Assembly: GCF_021739025.1 (NCBI RefSeq)
Contig: NZ_JAKKOT010000002.1
Coordinates: 310,001-374,000, forward strand
Source: Gordonia liuliyuniae
GTDB lineage: Bacteria > Actinomycetota > Actinomycetes > Mycobacteriales > Mycobacteriaceae
Direction of reading: 5' to 3'
DNA length: 64,000 bases
Each line of letters starts with the position of its first letter. Position 1 is the stretch's first letter. The position numbers were made by a program, and so were the translations under genes. The notes under the pieces are model-generated. The model saw nothing but the letters and a program-made list of their open reading frames with translations. It searched no databases and was not told the origin of the DNA. This document shows positions 36,947-46,973 of the stretch, piece by piece.

Positions 36947-37555
36947 CTACCCGGCGTTCGTGGTCCACACGAAGCCGTCGGGATCGGTCAAGGAGTCCGC
37001 GTCGAATCCGATCCGAACTCGATGCGAACCGGTGCCGACCGACAGACCGGTGACCTTCGCCAGGTTCGCTTGCCTGGTGAGAGCCAACGTCGCTGTGCCG
37101 GTGTCGAACTCGGCGTATCGGGAGCCGTAGCTCCGTGCCACGGCGAATCCGTTCTCGACGTAGAACTTCTTGCTGGCACCTACGTCGGCTGGCCCGAGTT
37201 GGACGACGAACTGTTCGACTTCGTGGTCGAGAGGTCCACTGTCCTTCCTCTTCGAGGACGCGAACGTCCACACGGTGCCGTCCGGTGCCTGAACGGACCC
37301 TCCATATCCCCAGAGGGACTTCTTGGCGGGTTTGAGAGCGACGGCCCCGGCCGCCAGTGCCCGTCCCATGAGTGCGTCGACGGCGGACGGCTGCGGGGTG
37401 ACGATCGACAGAGTGAATCCGCGAAATCCGGTCGTCGGAGCCGAGGACTGCTCCACGCGGATCGGCAGGGCGACGCCGAACGCGGCGTCGGTGTAGAACT
37501 TCTCCGCCGCGGCGGGATCGTCGGCTTCGATGGTCAGGCTCGTGATGGTTGGCAT
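36947..37555 (-). CDS. VOC (glyoxalase/bleomycin-resistance) family protein
   Basis: 202 residues from ATG 37555. It contains two tandem beta-alpha-beta-beta-beta halves: ITSLTIEADDPAAAEKFYTDAAFGVALPIRV and VEQFVVQLGPADVGASKKFYVENGFAVARSYG, each starting with the motif that carries metal ligands in this superfamily. VOC proteins include glyoxalases, dioxygenases and resistance proteins; the length and the ending FDADSLTDPDGFVW fit the glyoxalase group, but no substrate can be assigned. It is divergent from the hydroxylase gene. Confidence 0.8.
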   Translation of the reverse strand: MPTITSLTIEADDPAAAEKFYTDAAFGVALPIRVEQSSAPTTGFRGFTLSIVTPQPSAVDALMGRALAAGAVALKPAKKSLWGYGGSVQAPDGTVWTFASSKRKDSGPLDHEVEQFVVQLGPADVGASKKFYVENGFAVARSYGSRYAEFDTGTATLALTRQANLAKVTGLSVGTGSHRVRIGFDADSLTDPDGFVWTTNAG

Positions 37556-37632
37556 ACGAGGAACATTATCGCTGCACGTCATCGTGCGCTTCTTGATTCC
37601 TGATCGGTTCCGTTCAGGCTGGACACCCACTC

Positions 37633-37656
37633 ATCTGACATAATATCGTGTCAGAT
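37633..37656. promoter_or_regulatory. Inverted repeat at the start of the hydroxylase gene
   Basis: ATCTGACA-TAATATCG-TGTCAGAT: perfect 8-bp arms around an AT-rich centre that contains a good -10 (TAATAT, 37641-37646). It ends directly before ATG 37657. A protein bound here would cover the promoter and start region. It resembles TetR-type operators; a TetR gene lies 0.7 kb away. Confidence 0.6.
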
Positions 37657-38583
37657 ATGTTGGACTCGATTCCGGAGCAGCTGCGCGAACCCACGGTTCT
37701 TGCGATCCCGTTCTTCGCGTTGATGCTCGGTCTGGAACTGTTCGCCGCTGCGAGACTCGAGCAGTCGCACGACGACGACGGGCGCCCCCGCCCGGGCGCG
37801 TACCGGCGGGAGGACGCCAAGGCGTCCATCCTGATGGGTGTGGTGTCGATCGGGACGTCGGCCGTCGGAAAGTTCCTGGCGCTGTTCGTGTACGCGGCCT
37901 TGTTCGCGTACGTCGCGCCGTGGCAACTGCCGATCGGGTCCTGGTACACGTGGGTGATCGGCTTCGTCGGCCTCGACTTCCTCTTCTACTGGGAGCATCG
38001 GATCGCCCACCGCGTCCGCCTGGTGTGGGCGTCCCACCAAGCGCACCACTCCAGCGAGTACTACAACTTCGCGACCGCGCTTCGGCAGAAGTGGAACCCG
38101 ACCATGAGCCTGATCATGTGGCTTCCGCTCCCCCTGCTCGGCGTTCCGCCCGCCGTCGTGTTCGCGTGCTACTCGCTCAACCTCATCTATCAGTTCTGGG
38201 TCCACACCGAGCACATCGGGACCATGTGGCGTCCGTTCGAATTCGTGATGAACACGCCGTCGCACCACCGGGTGCATCACGGCAGCGACCCGGAGTACCT
38301 CGACCGCAACTACGGCGGCGTCTTCATCGTCTTCGATCGAATCTTCGGTTCTTTCCGACCTGAGACGCACCGTCCCACTTACGGATTGACCAAACCCGTT
38401 GGCACACACAACATCTGGACGCTCGAAACGCACGAGTACGTGTCGGTGTTCCGTGACGTCCGCAGCGCACCCACCATTCGCGCGAAACTCGGCTACGTGT
38501 TCGGTCCGCCCGGATGGGCGCCGCGCGCTACCGAACGCGCGGACCGAAGTCCCCTCTCGCACTCGTCTGGCGCGCCGCGCTGA
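37648..38583 (+). CDS. Sterol desaturase / fatty-acid hydroxylase family membrane protein
   Basis: 311 residues from GTG 37648, or 308 from ATG 37657. Histidine boxes of the di-iron hydroxylase superfamily are visible: WEHRIAH (near 115-121), SHQAHH (near 129-134) and SHHRVHH (near 208). Several membrane segments surround them. The family puts hydroxyl or double-bond modifications on lipids at the membrane. The ATG lies directly after a palindrome with a good -10, so the message may be leaderless. It is convergent with the condensation-domain gene. Confidence 0.85.
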   Translation: MSDMLDSIPEQLREPTVLAIPFFALMLGLELFAAARLEQSHDDDGRPRPGAYRREDAKASILMGVVSIGTSAVGKFLALFVYAALFAYVAPWQLPIGSWYTWVIGFVGLDFLFYWEHRIAHRVRLVWASHQAHHSSEYYNFATALRQKWNPTMSLIMWLPLPLLGVPPAVVFACYSLNLIYQFWVHTEHIGTMWRPFEFVMNTPSHHRVHHGSDPEYLDRNYGGVFIVFDRIFGSFRPETHRPTYGLTKPVGTHNIWTLETHEYVSVFRDVRSAPTIRAKLGYVFGPPGWAPRATERADRSPLSHSSGAPR

Positions 38584-38584
38584 T

Positions 38585-40057
38585 TCAGAGCAGAGTGCCG
38601 ACTGTCTCGGTCTGCGCGGACACCGACAACTGTGAGCCGATCAGGGGCGAACCGACGTTCCACGTGGCGACGTCGATGATCTTTTCGCGCAACGATCGGA
38701 ACACGGTGTCGACCGCCCTTCCTGCCGCCTCTGTATCGGGATGCGTCGCGTTGAAGTCGAGACCGGCCTCGTCGCGGTTGATCCACATGAACACCTCGCG
38801 GGACGGCGTGGCGTTGGCGTACACGGAGAAGTCGTGTCGCCGCGCCAGTTCCGCCCCGGGTACACGGGCGACGTCCACGTACGACAGCATCGGCGCCGCG
38901 AACCCGTGGTCCACCGGGAACGACGGATCGTCGGCGAGCAGGTCGATGACCGGAAACACGGGGACGCGTTCGAGCTGCCTCGCAACCTGCATCGCGGCGT
39001 GCGCGGCGGCTGCCACCTCCTCGAACGATCCCCGGGCGTCGAATTGCACGGGAACCAGCGTCACGTACCAGCCGACGGCCATCGCATCGCCGGGAGCGGA
39101 ACGATCCGCCCGCGGCACGAGCATCGTGAAGAGTCCTTCCCCCGACAGCTCGTAGTGCACCTGGCCGAGTAGCGCGAGCAACGCGCTGCCGGTATTCGCG
39201 CCGGCCTGCTTCGCAGCGGTGGCGAACAGGGAGGCCGTCTCGGAATCCACGAACGACGAGTGGACCAGGATCCGACCCGCCGCCGCCTCTCCTGGGCCGA
39301 GACCCAGCGGGAGGGGGAACTCGGGCATCCCGCCGGCGCGGCCGATCACCTCACGCCACTGCTGCACCGCAGCGTGTTCCAGCGTGAGGGCCTCGGCACC
39401 GGCTCGCTGCTCCGCGCAGAACTCGGGGTACGGGCGTACCGGAACGCCGACGAACCCGACTCCGTCGCGTGCCGCCGAGTACCGGGACACGATCTCGAAG
39501 AAGCTCACCGCTTGCGAGACGCCGTCGGTGAACATGTGGTCCGCCGCGATGATCACCTCGAAGTGCGGAGTCTCCACGTCCTTGCGCGCATGCTCTATAC
39601 CGGTCACCGCGAATTCGAACGCCGCCCACTCCTCGAGACCGGGCACATGCGTCATCAAATGGTCCTTGACGGTGAGCCCGGGCCAGTCGGTGGACGTTGC
39701 GGCCACGGCCAGCGAAACCTGCTCCGGTCGTAATGTCCGACCCGCGGGACGCATATCGCCCGACATGTCGAACGCCGTATGGAATGACTCATGCGAGCGG
39801 ACGAATTCGTTGAAGACCGACGCGATGAGGTCGGCGTCGAAATGATCGTGGATCGTGAATGTGGTGAACACCAGTCGGCGCGTGCAGGCCTCGCCGTCGA
39901 TTCCGCTCCGAAGATGGTCCGCCTGTATATACGAGGCATCTATCCCCAGGTCAGGGGCCCTTCGCATCTCTTCTCGTGTCGCCGCGTCTGGGGACCAGGT
40001 GATCCACTCCCCAGGAGGGCATTCCCATTGCTCAACGAATCCCGACTTCATTTTCAC
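38585..40057 (-). CDS. Condensation-domain (PapA-like) acyltransferase
   Basis: 490 residues from GTG 40057 (ATG 40051 is an alternative; neither has a clear ribosome site). The active-site loop reads AADHMFTDGVS (171-181): the HHxxxDG motif of condensation/PapA enzymes with His174 and Asp178 kept, but Asp in place of the first His. Downstream blocks (VDSETASLFATAAKQAGANTGSALLALL, VGWYVTLVPVQF, LSYVDVARVPGAE) also fit the family. In mycobacteria, PapA enzymes acylate trehalose or phthiocerol lipids. No polyketide synthase or lipid transporter is adjacent, so the acyl acceptor is unknown. Confidence 0.75.
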   Translation of the reverse strand: MKMKSGFVEQWECPPGEWITWSPDAATREEMRRAPDLGIDASYIQADHLRSGIDGEACTRRLVFTTFTIHDHFDADLIASVFNEFVRSHESFHTAFDMSGDMRPAGRTLRPEQVSLAVAATSTDWPGLTVKDHLMTHVPGLEEWAAFEFAVTGIEHARKDVETPHFEVIIAADHMFTDGVSQAVSFFEIVSRYSAARDGVGFVGVPVRPYPEFCAEQRAGAEALTLEHAAVQQWREVIGRAGGMPEFPLPLGLGPGEAAAGRILVHSSFVDSETASLFATAAKQAGANTGSALLALLGQVHYELSGEGLFTMLVPRADRSAPGDAMAVGWYVTLVPVQFDARGSFEEVAAAAHAAMQVARQLERVPVFPVIDLLADDPSFPVDHGFAAPMLSYVDVARVPGAELARRHDFSVYANATPSREVFMWINRDEAGLDFNATHPDTEAAGRAVDTVFRSLREKIIDVATWNVGSPLIGSQLSVSAQTETVGTLL

Positions 40058-40234
40058 AATGTTGACTGATCCACTATCGGTTCAACAGATGAAAATGGAG
40101 TGAGAAACTACACACCGGCCGTTCGACGAGATGCGAGTATGAATGCCCGTATCACGGCTCGTGAACAGGTCGGTTGTTCGTCCGTTCCGCGTACCCGGCC
40201 GTTCATCTCGATTCTCGAAGGCCGTCCTGCGCGG

Positions 40235-40855
40235 TCAGTTCGGCCACACTCCCGAGGCGCCTCGGCGATAGGAGTCGACCAGGTGAGTGTCGACGATGCC
40301 GATCGCTTCCATCAGAGCGAACATCGTCGTCGGACCGACGAAGCGGTAGCCCCTTGTGCGCAACGCTTTCGACAGAGCGATCGATTCCGGTGAGGTCGTC
40401 GGGACCTCGGCCATGGTCTTCGGGCGCGGGGTGTCGGCCGGCTTGTACGACCACAGGAACGCTTCGAGTCCGACGTCCTCGCGCAACGCGATCGTGGCCT
40501 GCGCGTTCGTGATCGTCGCGTCGATCTTGGCGCGGTTGCGGACGATCCGGGCGTCGCCCATGAGACGTTCGACGTCGTGCGGTCCGAACGTCGCGATCTG
40601 ATCGACGTCGAAGTCGACGAACACCTCGCGGAAAGCCTCCCGCTTGCGCAGGATCGTCGCCCACGACAGTCCGGCTTGGAAACCCTCCAGACACAGGCGT
40701 TCGAAGTGGGCGCGCTCCCCCGACACGGGCATGCCCCATTCGGTGTCGTAGTAGTCGCGCATCATCCCGGCGGCTGCGCCCCACGGGGTCCGGCGAAGCC
40801 CGTCGTCGCCGAGGACGGCGCCGCCGTCGAACGCCGAGTCCGAGTCCTCGGTCAT
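40235..40855 (-). CDS. tag: DNA-3-methyladenine glycosylase I
   Basis: 206 residues from ATG 40855, which overlaps the murJ stop (TGATG). The Tag core is complete: RTPWGAAAGMMRDYYDTEWGMPV, ERLCLEGFQAGLSWATILRKREAFREVF, NRAKIDATITNAQ and RTRGYRFVGPTTMFALMEAIGIVDTH. It removes 3-methyladenine from alkylated DNA. The usual N-terminal zinc Cys is less obvious (the segment starts DDGLRRTPWG instead of C-x-W), so the zinc site may differ. It is the last gene of the NUDIX-DUF6049-murJ-tag series. Confidence 0.92.
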   Translation of the reverse strand: MTEDSDSAFDGGAVLGDDGLRRTPWGAAAGMMRDYYDTEWGMPVSGERAHFERLCLEGFQAGLSWATILRKREAFREVFVDFDVDQIATFGPHDVERLMGDARIVRNRAKIDATITNAQATIALREDVGLEAFLWSYKPADTPRPKTMAEVPTTSPESIALSKALRTRGYRFVGPTTMFALMEAIGIVDTHLVDSYRRGASGVWPN

Positions 40856-43800
40856 CAGCTCAGCGTCACCCGATCGATGATGGCCTGGAACCCGCTGCCG
40901 CTCTGCGGCAGTGACGTGAGCCAGATGACGAAGTACGGAGCTTGCGCGGGCGACTCGACGTTCAGCGTGGCCTCCTTGCTGTCGACCGTTCCGCTGCCGA
41001 CCTGTGTGGTCGCGTCGAGGCTCTTCGGGTTCCGCGAGGTCGAGGTACGCAGTTCGACGTTGAAGCCCGGTGTCGGGGTCGTGATCGTCACCGACTTCAC
41101 GGTGCCCGGCGACTTCAGCCGGAACATCAGACCGAGTCCGTCTTTGAGCCCCGCGAAATCCGGTGAGCCGCGGTAGACGTCGGACTTCCAGCCGGGCGCC
41201 TCCCCGGTCAAGAGGTGTCCGATGTTCGCGGACGAGTCCGGGGGCTGGCTCGAGACGTCGAGCAGGCTCACCGAGCGTGCCACGATCGGCTCGGCGTCGG
41301 CGCTCTCGGCGCTCTCGGTGTTCTCGGTGTTCTCCGGTGCACTCGTCGACGATCCGGGCAGGAACGAATTCATGTCGGCATCGTCGTCGGACGAACCGAA
41401 CAGGTTGGTCGCAGCGACGATGATCGCGACGATGACGAACAAGATGAACAGGCCGCCGCCTGCGAGCAGCGCGGTGTTCTTCTTCCCGGCGTCGCCCTCG
41501 CCCATGAGCCGTTCTCTGCGCGTCCTGCTGATCGGCGCGACTGACACGGGCGCGGGTGCGTCGAGGACACGGGGCAGCAGGTCGGTCTGCAGATCGACGA
41601 CGGTCGCCTGGTCGAGCACGTGCTGGACGGTCGCGGCCGTGCGGATGCCCCGGTCGCCTTCCAGAGCACGTGCGGCGACAGCCGAGATCTCGAACGGAAT
41701 GTCCGGTTTCGCGTCGCGCGGCACCCGCGGCTGGGACGGGTCGGCCGGATCGGGTCCGGCGACGGCCATGCCGCCGACGGGGTCGCTCGTGATCGCCGAC
41801 GTGACGAGCCGTTTGCCGGTCTCCCCGTCGAGCGTCCACCGTCCCAACAGGAGCGCGTACAGGACGGCGCCGAGTCCGCGGACATCGCTGCGGCGGTCGT
41901 CGTCCGGCATGATCGCCGGGAACGCGAGGACCGCGTCGCCGGACGTGCTCACGCGGATCCGGTCCGGATGGTCGATCGACAGGACCGTGCCCGCCCGGTG
42001 TGCCGCTTCGGCGCCTGCGGCGAGTGCGCGGACGGCGCGTGCGGCACCCGTCGGCGACGGGTTGGTCGCGGCGACGTCGGCGAGGCTCGAGCCCGGCACC
42101 CACTCGGTGACGACGATGCCGCCGGACGCGCTGCGCACCACGTCGAGCACGCGGGCGACACCCGCCGTGTGCAGCTGCCCGAGCCGACGGGTCCGGTGCA
42201 GGACGGCTTGCGGCCCCTCCTGCAACGGATCGCGTTGACCAGGAGTGACCGGCGGGAACTTCTGATCGGGGTCGACGAACGTGAGTCCGACCTCGCGGTC
42301 GAGTCCGATGTCCTTGGCCCGCCAGAAGGCGAGACCCCGCGTACCGCCCTGCGGCTCGAGCAACCGATAGCGACCGCCCGCGACAGCGGCGCCCGGCACC
42401 AGACGGGGTCCGCGCTGGGTCTGCTCGGCCTTCGGGTTCATGGCGCGCGTCGGCTCGGTGGACGGGCGCGCCGCCGCGTCGTCCGAACCGGATGTGGTCA
42501 TCGGTGCTCCTCGGGGACGCAGGGGTGGCTGCGACGGTCCGGGGCGGCGTTGGGGCGCTTGTGGCGGACAGCTGCGAACCACTGGGATCACAGATGTCTC
42601 GCCCGCTGCCCCGCCCGAGAAGGCGGAGTACTCCTGCCAGGTGGCTGTGCCTCGGTCGAAGCGGCGCCGGACGTCTACTTGTCCAGGGTACGGGAACGAT
42701 TCCTCGCCGGAGACACGCTGGAACTGCACCGTCATGGTGCGGGCGTCCTCGTCGTCACCTGCGATGGTCGGCGGCGCCAGTCGCGGGATGAAGCGGCCGA
42801 CGATCCGCATCACCGCATTGCTGATCGACACCATCTCGGGGATCTTCAGTGCGACCAACAGCAGGTACACGACGCCGAGTGCGACGACGGCGGCGATGAC
42901 CAAGTACATGAGCGACCCGATCTTGCCCGCATGCGTCGACATGCGTGCGAAACCGGTCAGTTCGGAGATCCCCCAGACGGCCGCCGCGACGACGAGGGAG
43001 ACGCCGAGAGTCAGCAGTGCCGGGCGGGTCACGTTCTTCATCGCCCGGCCGCCGAGACGCTTCTTGAGCAGGAGGTGGCCGACGATCGCACCGACGAGAT
43101 AGCCGAGGCCGTTCGACAACGACAGCCAGCGCACCACCATCTCCGGGTCGTCGAACATGACGGGCCCCAGATAGGACGAGACGACCTTCACCGCGGTGAT
43201 GCCGACGACCATCAGGGTCGGTGTCCATGCGTCCTCGCGGGCGTAGAACACGCGCAACTGAACGAGGGTCATCGCGTACGGGATGAGGGTGAAGGCGCCC
43301 CACGCGAGGACGGAACCGACCTGCGACGCGGTGTCGGCGTCGAACTCGCCGAAGTTGAAGATCGCGACACCGATGGCCGGCCCGAAGAACGTCATGAACG
43401 CTACGACGGGTACCAGCGCGACGATCGTCAGTCGGGTGGCGAGCGACATGTCGTCGACCACGGCCTCGGTGTCGTCGGCGGCCGCGTTGCGGGACATCCG
43501 GGGCATGATCGCGGTCAGAATCGTCACGCCGAGGACGCCGTACGGGAGCTGCAGCAGCTGCCAGTGGGTGGCGTACGCGGAGATTCCGCCCGCGCTGGCA
43601 CCCGCCGCGATGTTGTAGGTGACCATCAGACCGACCTGCAGCACGAGCACGTAGCCGATGATCGCGACCGCCATGTTGCCGAAGGTCCGCAGACGCGCGT
43701 CGATGCCCCACTTCCACCGGAGCCGCACGCCGACCTTCCGCAGGTACGGGCGCAGAATCGCGACCTGGGCGACGACGCCGAACGTCGTGCCGATGCCGAG

Positions 43801-44421
43801 CACCAGCAGTTTGGGATCGGACAGCTGGACCGGGTTCAGCGTGATCTCGCCGGGCATCAAGAAGAACACGACGAGGGTGGTGATCTGCACGACGTTGTTG
43901 AGGACCGGGGCCCACGCACCGGGTTTGAACAGGCCCTTCATGTTCAGGATGGCGATGAACAGGGCGGTGAGGCCGTAGAAGAGCACTTCCGGAAGCAGCA
44001 GGTAGGCCAGGGCTGTGGTGACATCCCGGTTCACTTCGCCTTCGCCGACGTTCAGACTCGTCAAGACGGGTGCGGCGATGATCGCGACGACGGTCGCGAC
44101 GCCGAGCACGACGAGCGTGAGACTGAAGATCCGGTTGATGAAGTCGGCTCCGCCGTCGGCGTCCTCGGCTTCGGCGCGGACGAGGACGGGGATGACGATC
44201 GCGGTGAGCACCGCGCCCAGGAGCACCTCGGAGATCATGCCCGGCAGCACGTACGCGGCCTGGAAAGCCGATGACAGGGCGGGGCCGAGCATCGCCAACA
44301 CGAGAACGGTGCGGATGAAGCCGGTGATGCGACTGGTCAGGGTGCCGATGGCGATGGACCCACCGGTCCGCATCACGCTCTCGTCGGACGGGTTCTCGGC
44401 CTTCTTGTGCTCGGTCGTCAT
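40855..44421 (-). CDS. murJ: Lipid II flippase MurJ fused to a pseudokinase and an external domain
   Basis: 1188 residues, close to the 1184 of M. tuberculosis Rv3910. Residues 1-545 form the MurJ/MviN polytopic domain with about 14 membrane segments. A linker leads to a Ser/Thr-kinase-like domain (about 685-920) that lacks catalysis: VGLTFV replaces VAxK, and HRD and DFG are absent (LSIDHPDRIRVS). A single membrane span (about 985-1010) is followed by a C-terminal beta domain. In mycobacteria the pseudokinase is phosphorylated by PknB and bound by FhaA to regulate peptidoglycan export. Start overlaps the DUF6049 stop by 4 nt. Confidence 0.95.
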   Translation of the reverse strand: MTTEHKKAENPSDESVMRTGGSIAIGTLTSRITGFIRTVLVLAMLGPALSSAFQAAYVLPGMISEVLLGAVLTAIVIPVLVRAEAEDADGGADFINRIFSLTLVVLGVATVVAIIAAPVLTSLNVGEGEVNRDVTTALAYLLLPEVLFYGLTALFIAILNMKGLFKPGAWAPVLNNVVQITTLVVFFLMPGEITLNPVQLSDPKLLVLGIGTTFGVVAQVAILRPYLRKVGVRLRWKWGIDARLRTFGNMAVAIIGYVLVLQVGLMVTYNIAAGASAGGISAYATHWQLLQLPYGVLGVTILTAIMPRMSRNAAADDTEAVVDDMSLATRLTIVALVPVVAFMTFFGPAIGVAIFNFGEFDADTASQVGSVLAWGAFTLIPYAMTLVQLRVFYAREDAWTPTLMVVGITAVKVVSSYLGPVMFDDPEMVVRWLSLSNGLGYLVGAIVGHLLLKKRLGGRAMKNVTRPALLTLGVSLVVAAAVWGISELTGFARMSTHAGKIGSLMYLVIAAVVALGVVYLLLVALKIPEMVSISNAVMRIVGRFIPRLAPPTIAGDDEDARTMTVQFQRVSGEESFPYPGQVDVRRRFDRGTATWQEYSAFSGGAAGETSVIPVVRSCPPQAPQRRPGPSQPPLRPRGAPMTTSGSDDAAARPSTEPTRAMNPKAEQTQRGPRLVPGAAVAGGRYRLLEPQGGTRGLAFWRAKDIGLDREVGLTFVDPDQKFPPVTPGQRDPLQEGPQAVLHRTRRLGQLHTAGVARVLDVVRSASGGIVVTEWVPGSSLADVAATNPSPTGAARAVRALAAGAEAAHRAGTVLSIDHPDRIRVSTSGDAVLAFPAIMPDDDRRSDVRGLGAVLYALLLGRWTLDGETGKRLVTSAITSDPVGGMAVAGPDPADPSQPRVPRDAKPDIPFEISAVAARALEGDRGIRTAATVQHVLDQATVVDLQTDLLPRVLDAPAPVSVAPISRTRRERLMGEGDAGKKNTALLAGGGLFILFVIVAIIVAATNLFGSSDDDADMNSFLPGSSTSAPENTENTESAESADAEPIVARSVSLLDVSSQPPDSSANIGHLLTGEAPGWKSDVYRGSPDFAGLKDGLGLMFRLKSPGTVKSVTITTPTPGFNVELRTSTSRNPKSLDATTQVGSGTVDSKEATLNVESPAQAPYFVIWLTSLPQSGSGFQAIIDRVTLS

Positions 44422-46973
44422 GCACGCTCTCCGGGGTCGGGCTGCTCGCGTTCGTCGGTCTCCGTCACGCGTTCGGCCGCCAGCCGCTGCTGGTAGCCAG
44501 TGGAGGCGAGCTGACGTTCGTGCTCATCGGGTTCGGGGCGGTCGTCGTCCGCCGGGTCGGGTTCGCCGCGGAACCGGTGCCACAGCCGTCGTGCCGTCAA
44601 CAGGACCAGGATGACGGCTGCACCGATCGTGATCCAGAACAGCGCCTTCCCGTAGGCGTTCGCGTACACCGACAGGTCGACCGGGCTACTCAACGGGACG
44701 TCGTTCGTCGTCACCAGCGCGATGCGGACGGTGGCCGACTGCGAACTCGACGCGCGCGTCGGCAACTGCAGCTGTCTGGTGCCCTGGGCGGGGATCTCGA
44801 CGACGCCGACGTCGCCGACGCTCAGTTCGGACGGCGCCGTGATGTCCAGGCTCACTTTGATCGGCAGCGCTAGCTCGTTGCGCACCACCAGCAGCAGCGG
44901 GCTGCGTTCGGAGGCGAGCGTGTATCGGCCGCTCGGGTCGAGCAGCGACACCGACTGCTGCATGTGGGTGACGGTCGCGCCGATCGCCGCGAGTCGTGCC
45001 GGGCGTTCTATGCGGGACACGATGGTGTTCGTCGTCGACGGCGTCGAGACGGTCCGCAACAGGTCCGCCCGCAGCGGGTCGATGTACTCGGCCGGTGTGA
45101 ACGGCAGATCATTGCCGGTGGCGAAGGAGTCCTGGAGTCGGTCGATGAGCTTGACGTCACGGCGCACCTCCGTGAGGTCCTTCGACGACAACGGGTACCC
45201 GTAGGCGGCGAGCTGGTCGACGTCGCCGGGAACGACGAGGTCCGCGTCGCGGTCGGCTTCACCCAGTCCGGAGATCACATCGGTGAGGGGGACCGGATCG
45301 GCGACACCGGAGGCCACCATGAGGCCTGCGGTGTCGAGGAGAGTGCGTGCATCGTCCGGTGTCGGCGACCAGTACGTCGGCGGCATCGTGAACGCGCTCC
45401 GGCCGGTCACCGCGGTAACCGGGTCGGAGTCGGAGTCGCCCGAACTCGGCGGTGAAGCGTCGAGCATCGGGAAGGCCAGCGACGCCGCCGCGGTCTGCCG
45501 TCGGCTCACCGCTGACTCCCCGGCGAGTGACGGACGCTGCCAGTCCGGCAGGTACGACGGCGCGACGGGGTGGTCGCCGATCGCGCCGAGTGCTGCACTG
45601 ACTCCCGGATCGTAGGTCTGCACGGGGAGCCCGCCCGACCGGTAGCGGCCGACGAGGGCCGACCCGGTGCGCGCGCGGGCCGCGGGGTCGACGGCGGTGG
45701 AGACGACGGCTGCCGCATCCGAGCCGGCGCGGCCCTCGAGCAGGGTCCGGCCCTGCGGGGACACGGCACCGACCGCGGGGAGAGTGAGGCCGCGGACGCT
45801 TGTGACACCGAGGATGGTGTCGACGGTGTCGTAGGCGCCGGTCAGCGCCATCGCGGTGAGCTTCTTGTCACCGATGCGATCCAGTGAGTCGAGGCCGGCC
45901 TGCGCGTACGGCAACGCGGTGACGCACATGGTGGACGCGACGTGGGTGAGGCGCTGCAACCATTTGCGGGCAGTCGTCGACCCGCCACCCTCTCTCGTCG
46001 GAGACTCTGGGTCGGCGGGGTCCTCGCTGATCGAATAGCCGGAAGCCATCGATTGGACGGTGCTGATCAAGTCGGGGTCCACGGCGAGGCAGATGGCGTT
46101 GCGCACCCGGCTCTCGGGTCTGTCCGTGTCGCCGGATTCGCCTACCCCTGCGACGGTCTCTAACGCGTTCAGGGACTTCCCGAGCCGTCCGTCGTCTTCG
46201 AGAGACGACGTTAGGTCGCCGCCGACCAACCGGATGTCGGCGGTGTCGCCGCCGAGGGTCCCCGCAGCCTGTTGCGGCGGCGCGGCGAGCGGCCACAGGA
46301 AGGTGAACGCCGCCGGGTTCGTGTCATTCGCGGCGACGGATCCGTCGCGGCCCAGCAGCGGAGCAGACTTCGCTCCGGACCCGGGACTCACCCACTGTGC
46401 GGCCCGCGCCCGGTCGGCGGGCAGCGACAGCACGGGGAGCATGGTCCGCGAGTCGGCGATTCGCGCCTGCCCGCCGTAGTCGGGGGTGCCGTTGACATTC
46501 ACCAGCAGCGGGTACACGCCTGCCTGCGAGATCTGCAGGCCGCCGCCGGACAGTGGCACGTCGACGGCGAACTCGACCGACTGCTGCGGGGCGAGAGTCT
46601 CGGTGACCTTGTGGAATCCGGTCGCCGTGCCGTAGACCGACGCGTCGGCGCCGAGCACGGTGCGCAGATTCGTGGATGTGACGGGGTCGGCTCGCTGCAG
46701 GCGGACGATCACGTCGTGGATCGGCCGGTCGAACGTGTTGGTGACGCGGCCCCGGACGGTGACGGTGCGGCCGGACGAACTCGTGACGGTCGACGGAGTC
46801 ACTTCGGTGAGGGAGACGGACGCGTAATCGGTGTCGGGGTTGTCGTCGGGGGCCGCGGACGCGGTGGGCACCGGACCGATCCCCGCCATCGCGAGGACGA
46901 AGCCGATCGTCAGGAGCACTGCGGCCGCCGCCGCCGTGAGTGTGGCGCCGCGACCGGCCCGGTCAGCCGTCAC
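44418..46973 (-). CDS. DUF6049 family secreted/membrane protein (Rv3909-like)
   Basis: About 851 residues from GTG 46973, chosen because it lies just beyond the NUDIX stop; an open frame continues 100 bp further upstream but inside NUDIX. An N-terminal hydrophobic signal ([23 protein letters not shown]) is followed by a large external region with beta-sandwich character, then a single C-terminal membrane span ([22 protein letters not shown]) and a basic/acidic cytoplasmic tail. It sits between NUDIX and murJ as in mycobacteria (Rv3908-Rv3909-Rv3910). Function is unknown; coupling to murJ suggests an envelope role. Confidence 0.85.
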   Translation of the reverse strand: MTADRAGRGATLTAAAAAVLLTIGFVLAMAGIGPVPTASAAPDDNPDTDYASVSLTEVTPSTVTSSSGRTVTVRGRVTNTFDRPIHDVIVRLQRADPVTSTNLRTVLGADASVYGTATGFHKVTETLAPQQSVEFAVDVPLSGGGLQISQAGVYPLLVNVNGTPDYGGQARIADSRTMLPVLSLPADRARAAQWVSPGSGAKSAPLLGRDGSVAANDTNPAAFTFLWPLAAPPQQAAGTLGGDTADIRLVGGDLTSSLEDDGRLGKSLNALETVAGVGESGDTDRPESRVRNAICLAVDPDLISTVQSMASGYSISEDPADPESPTREGGGSTTARKWLQRLTHVASTMCVTALPYAQAGLDSLDRIGDKKLTAMALTGAYDTVDTILGVTSVRGLTLPAVGAVSPQGRTLLEGRAGSDAAAVVSTAVDPAARARTGSALVGRYRSGGLPVQTYDPGVSAALGAIGDHPVAPSYLPDWQRPSLAGESAVSRRQTAAASLAFPMLDASPPSSGDSDSDPVTAVTGRSAFTMPPTYWSPTPDDARTLLDTAGLMVASGVADPVPLTDVISGLGEADRDADLVVPGDVDQLAAYGYPLSSKDLTEVRRDVKLIDRLQDSFATGNDLPFTPAEYIDPLRADLLRTVSTPSTTNTIVSRIERPARLAAIGATVTHMQQSVSLLDPSGRYTLASERSPLLLVVRNELALPIKVSLDITAPSELSVGDVGVVEIPAQGTRQLQLPTRASSSQSATVRIALVTTNDVPLSSPVDLSVYANAYGKALFWITIGAAVILVLLTARRLWHRFRGEPDPADDDRPEPDEHERQLASTGYQQRLAAERVTETDEREQPDPGERA

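Noticed and set aside
40235..42103. Tag glycosylase as a 622-residue fusion
   Set aside because: The upstream part lies entirely within the other frame of murJ, is Arg/Pro-rich, and the natural ATG 40855 overlaps the murJ stop.
41620..44274. 884-residue plus-strand frame opposite murJ
   Set aside because: Shadow frame; the real murJ is on the minus strand with clear membrane and pseudokinase domains.
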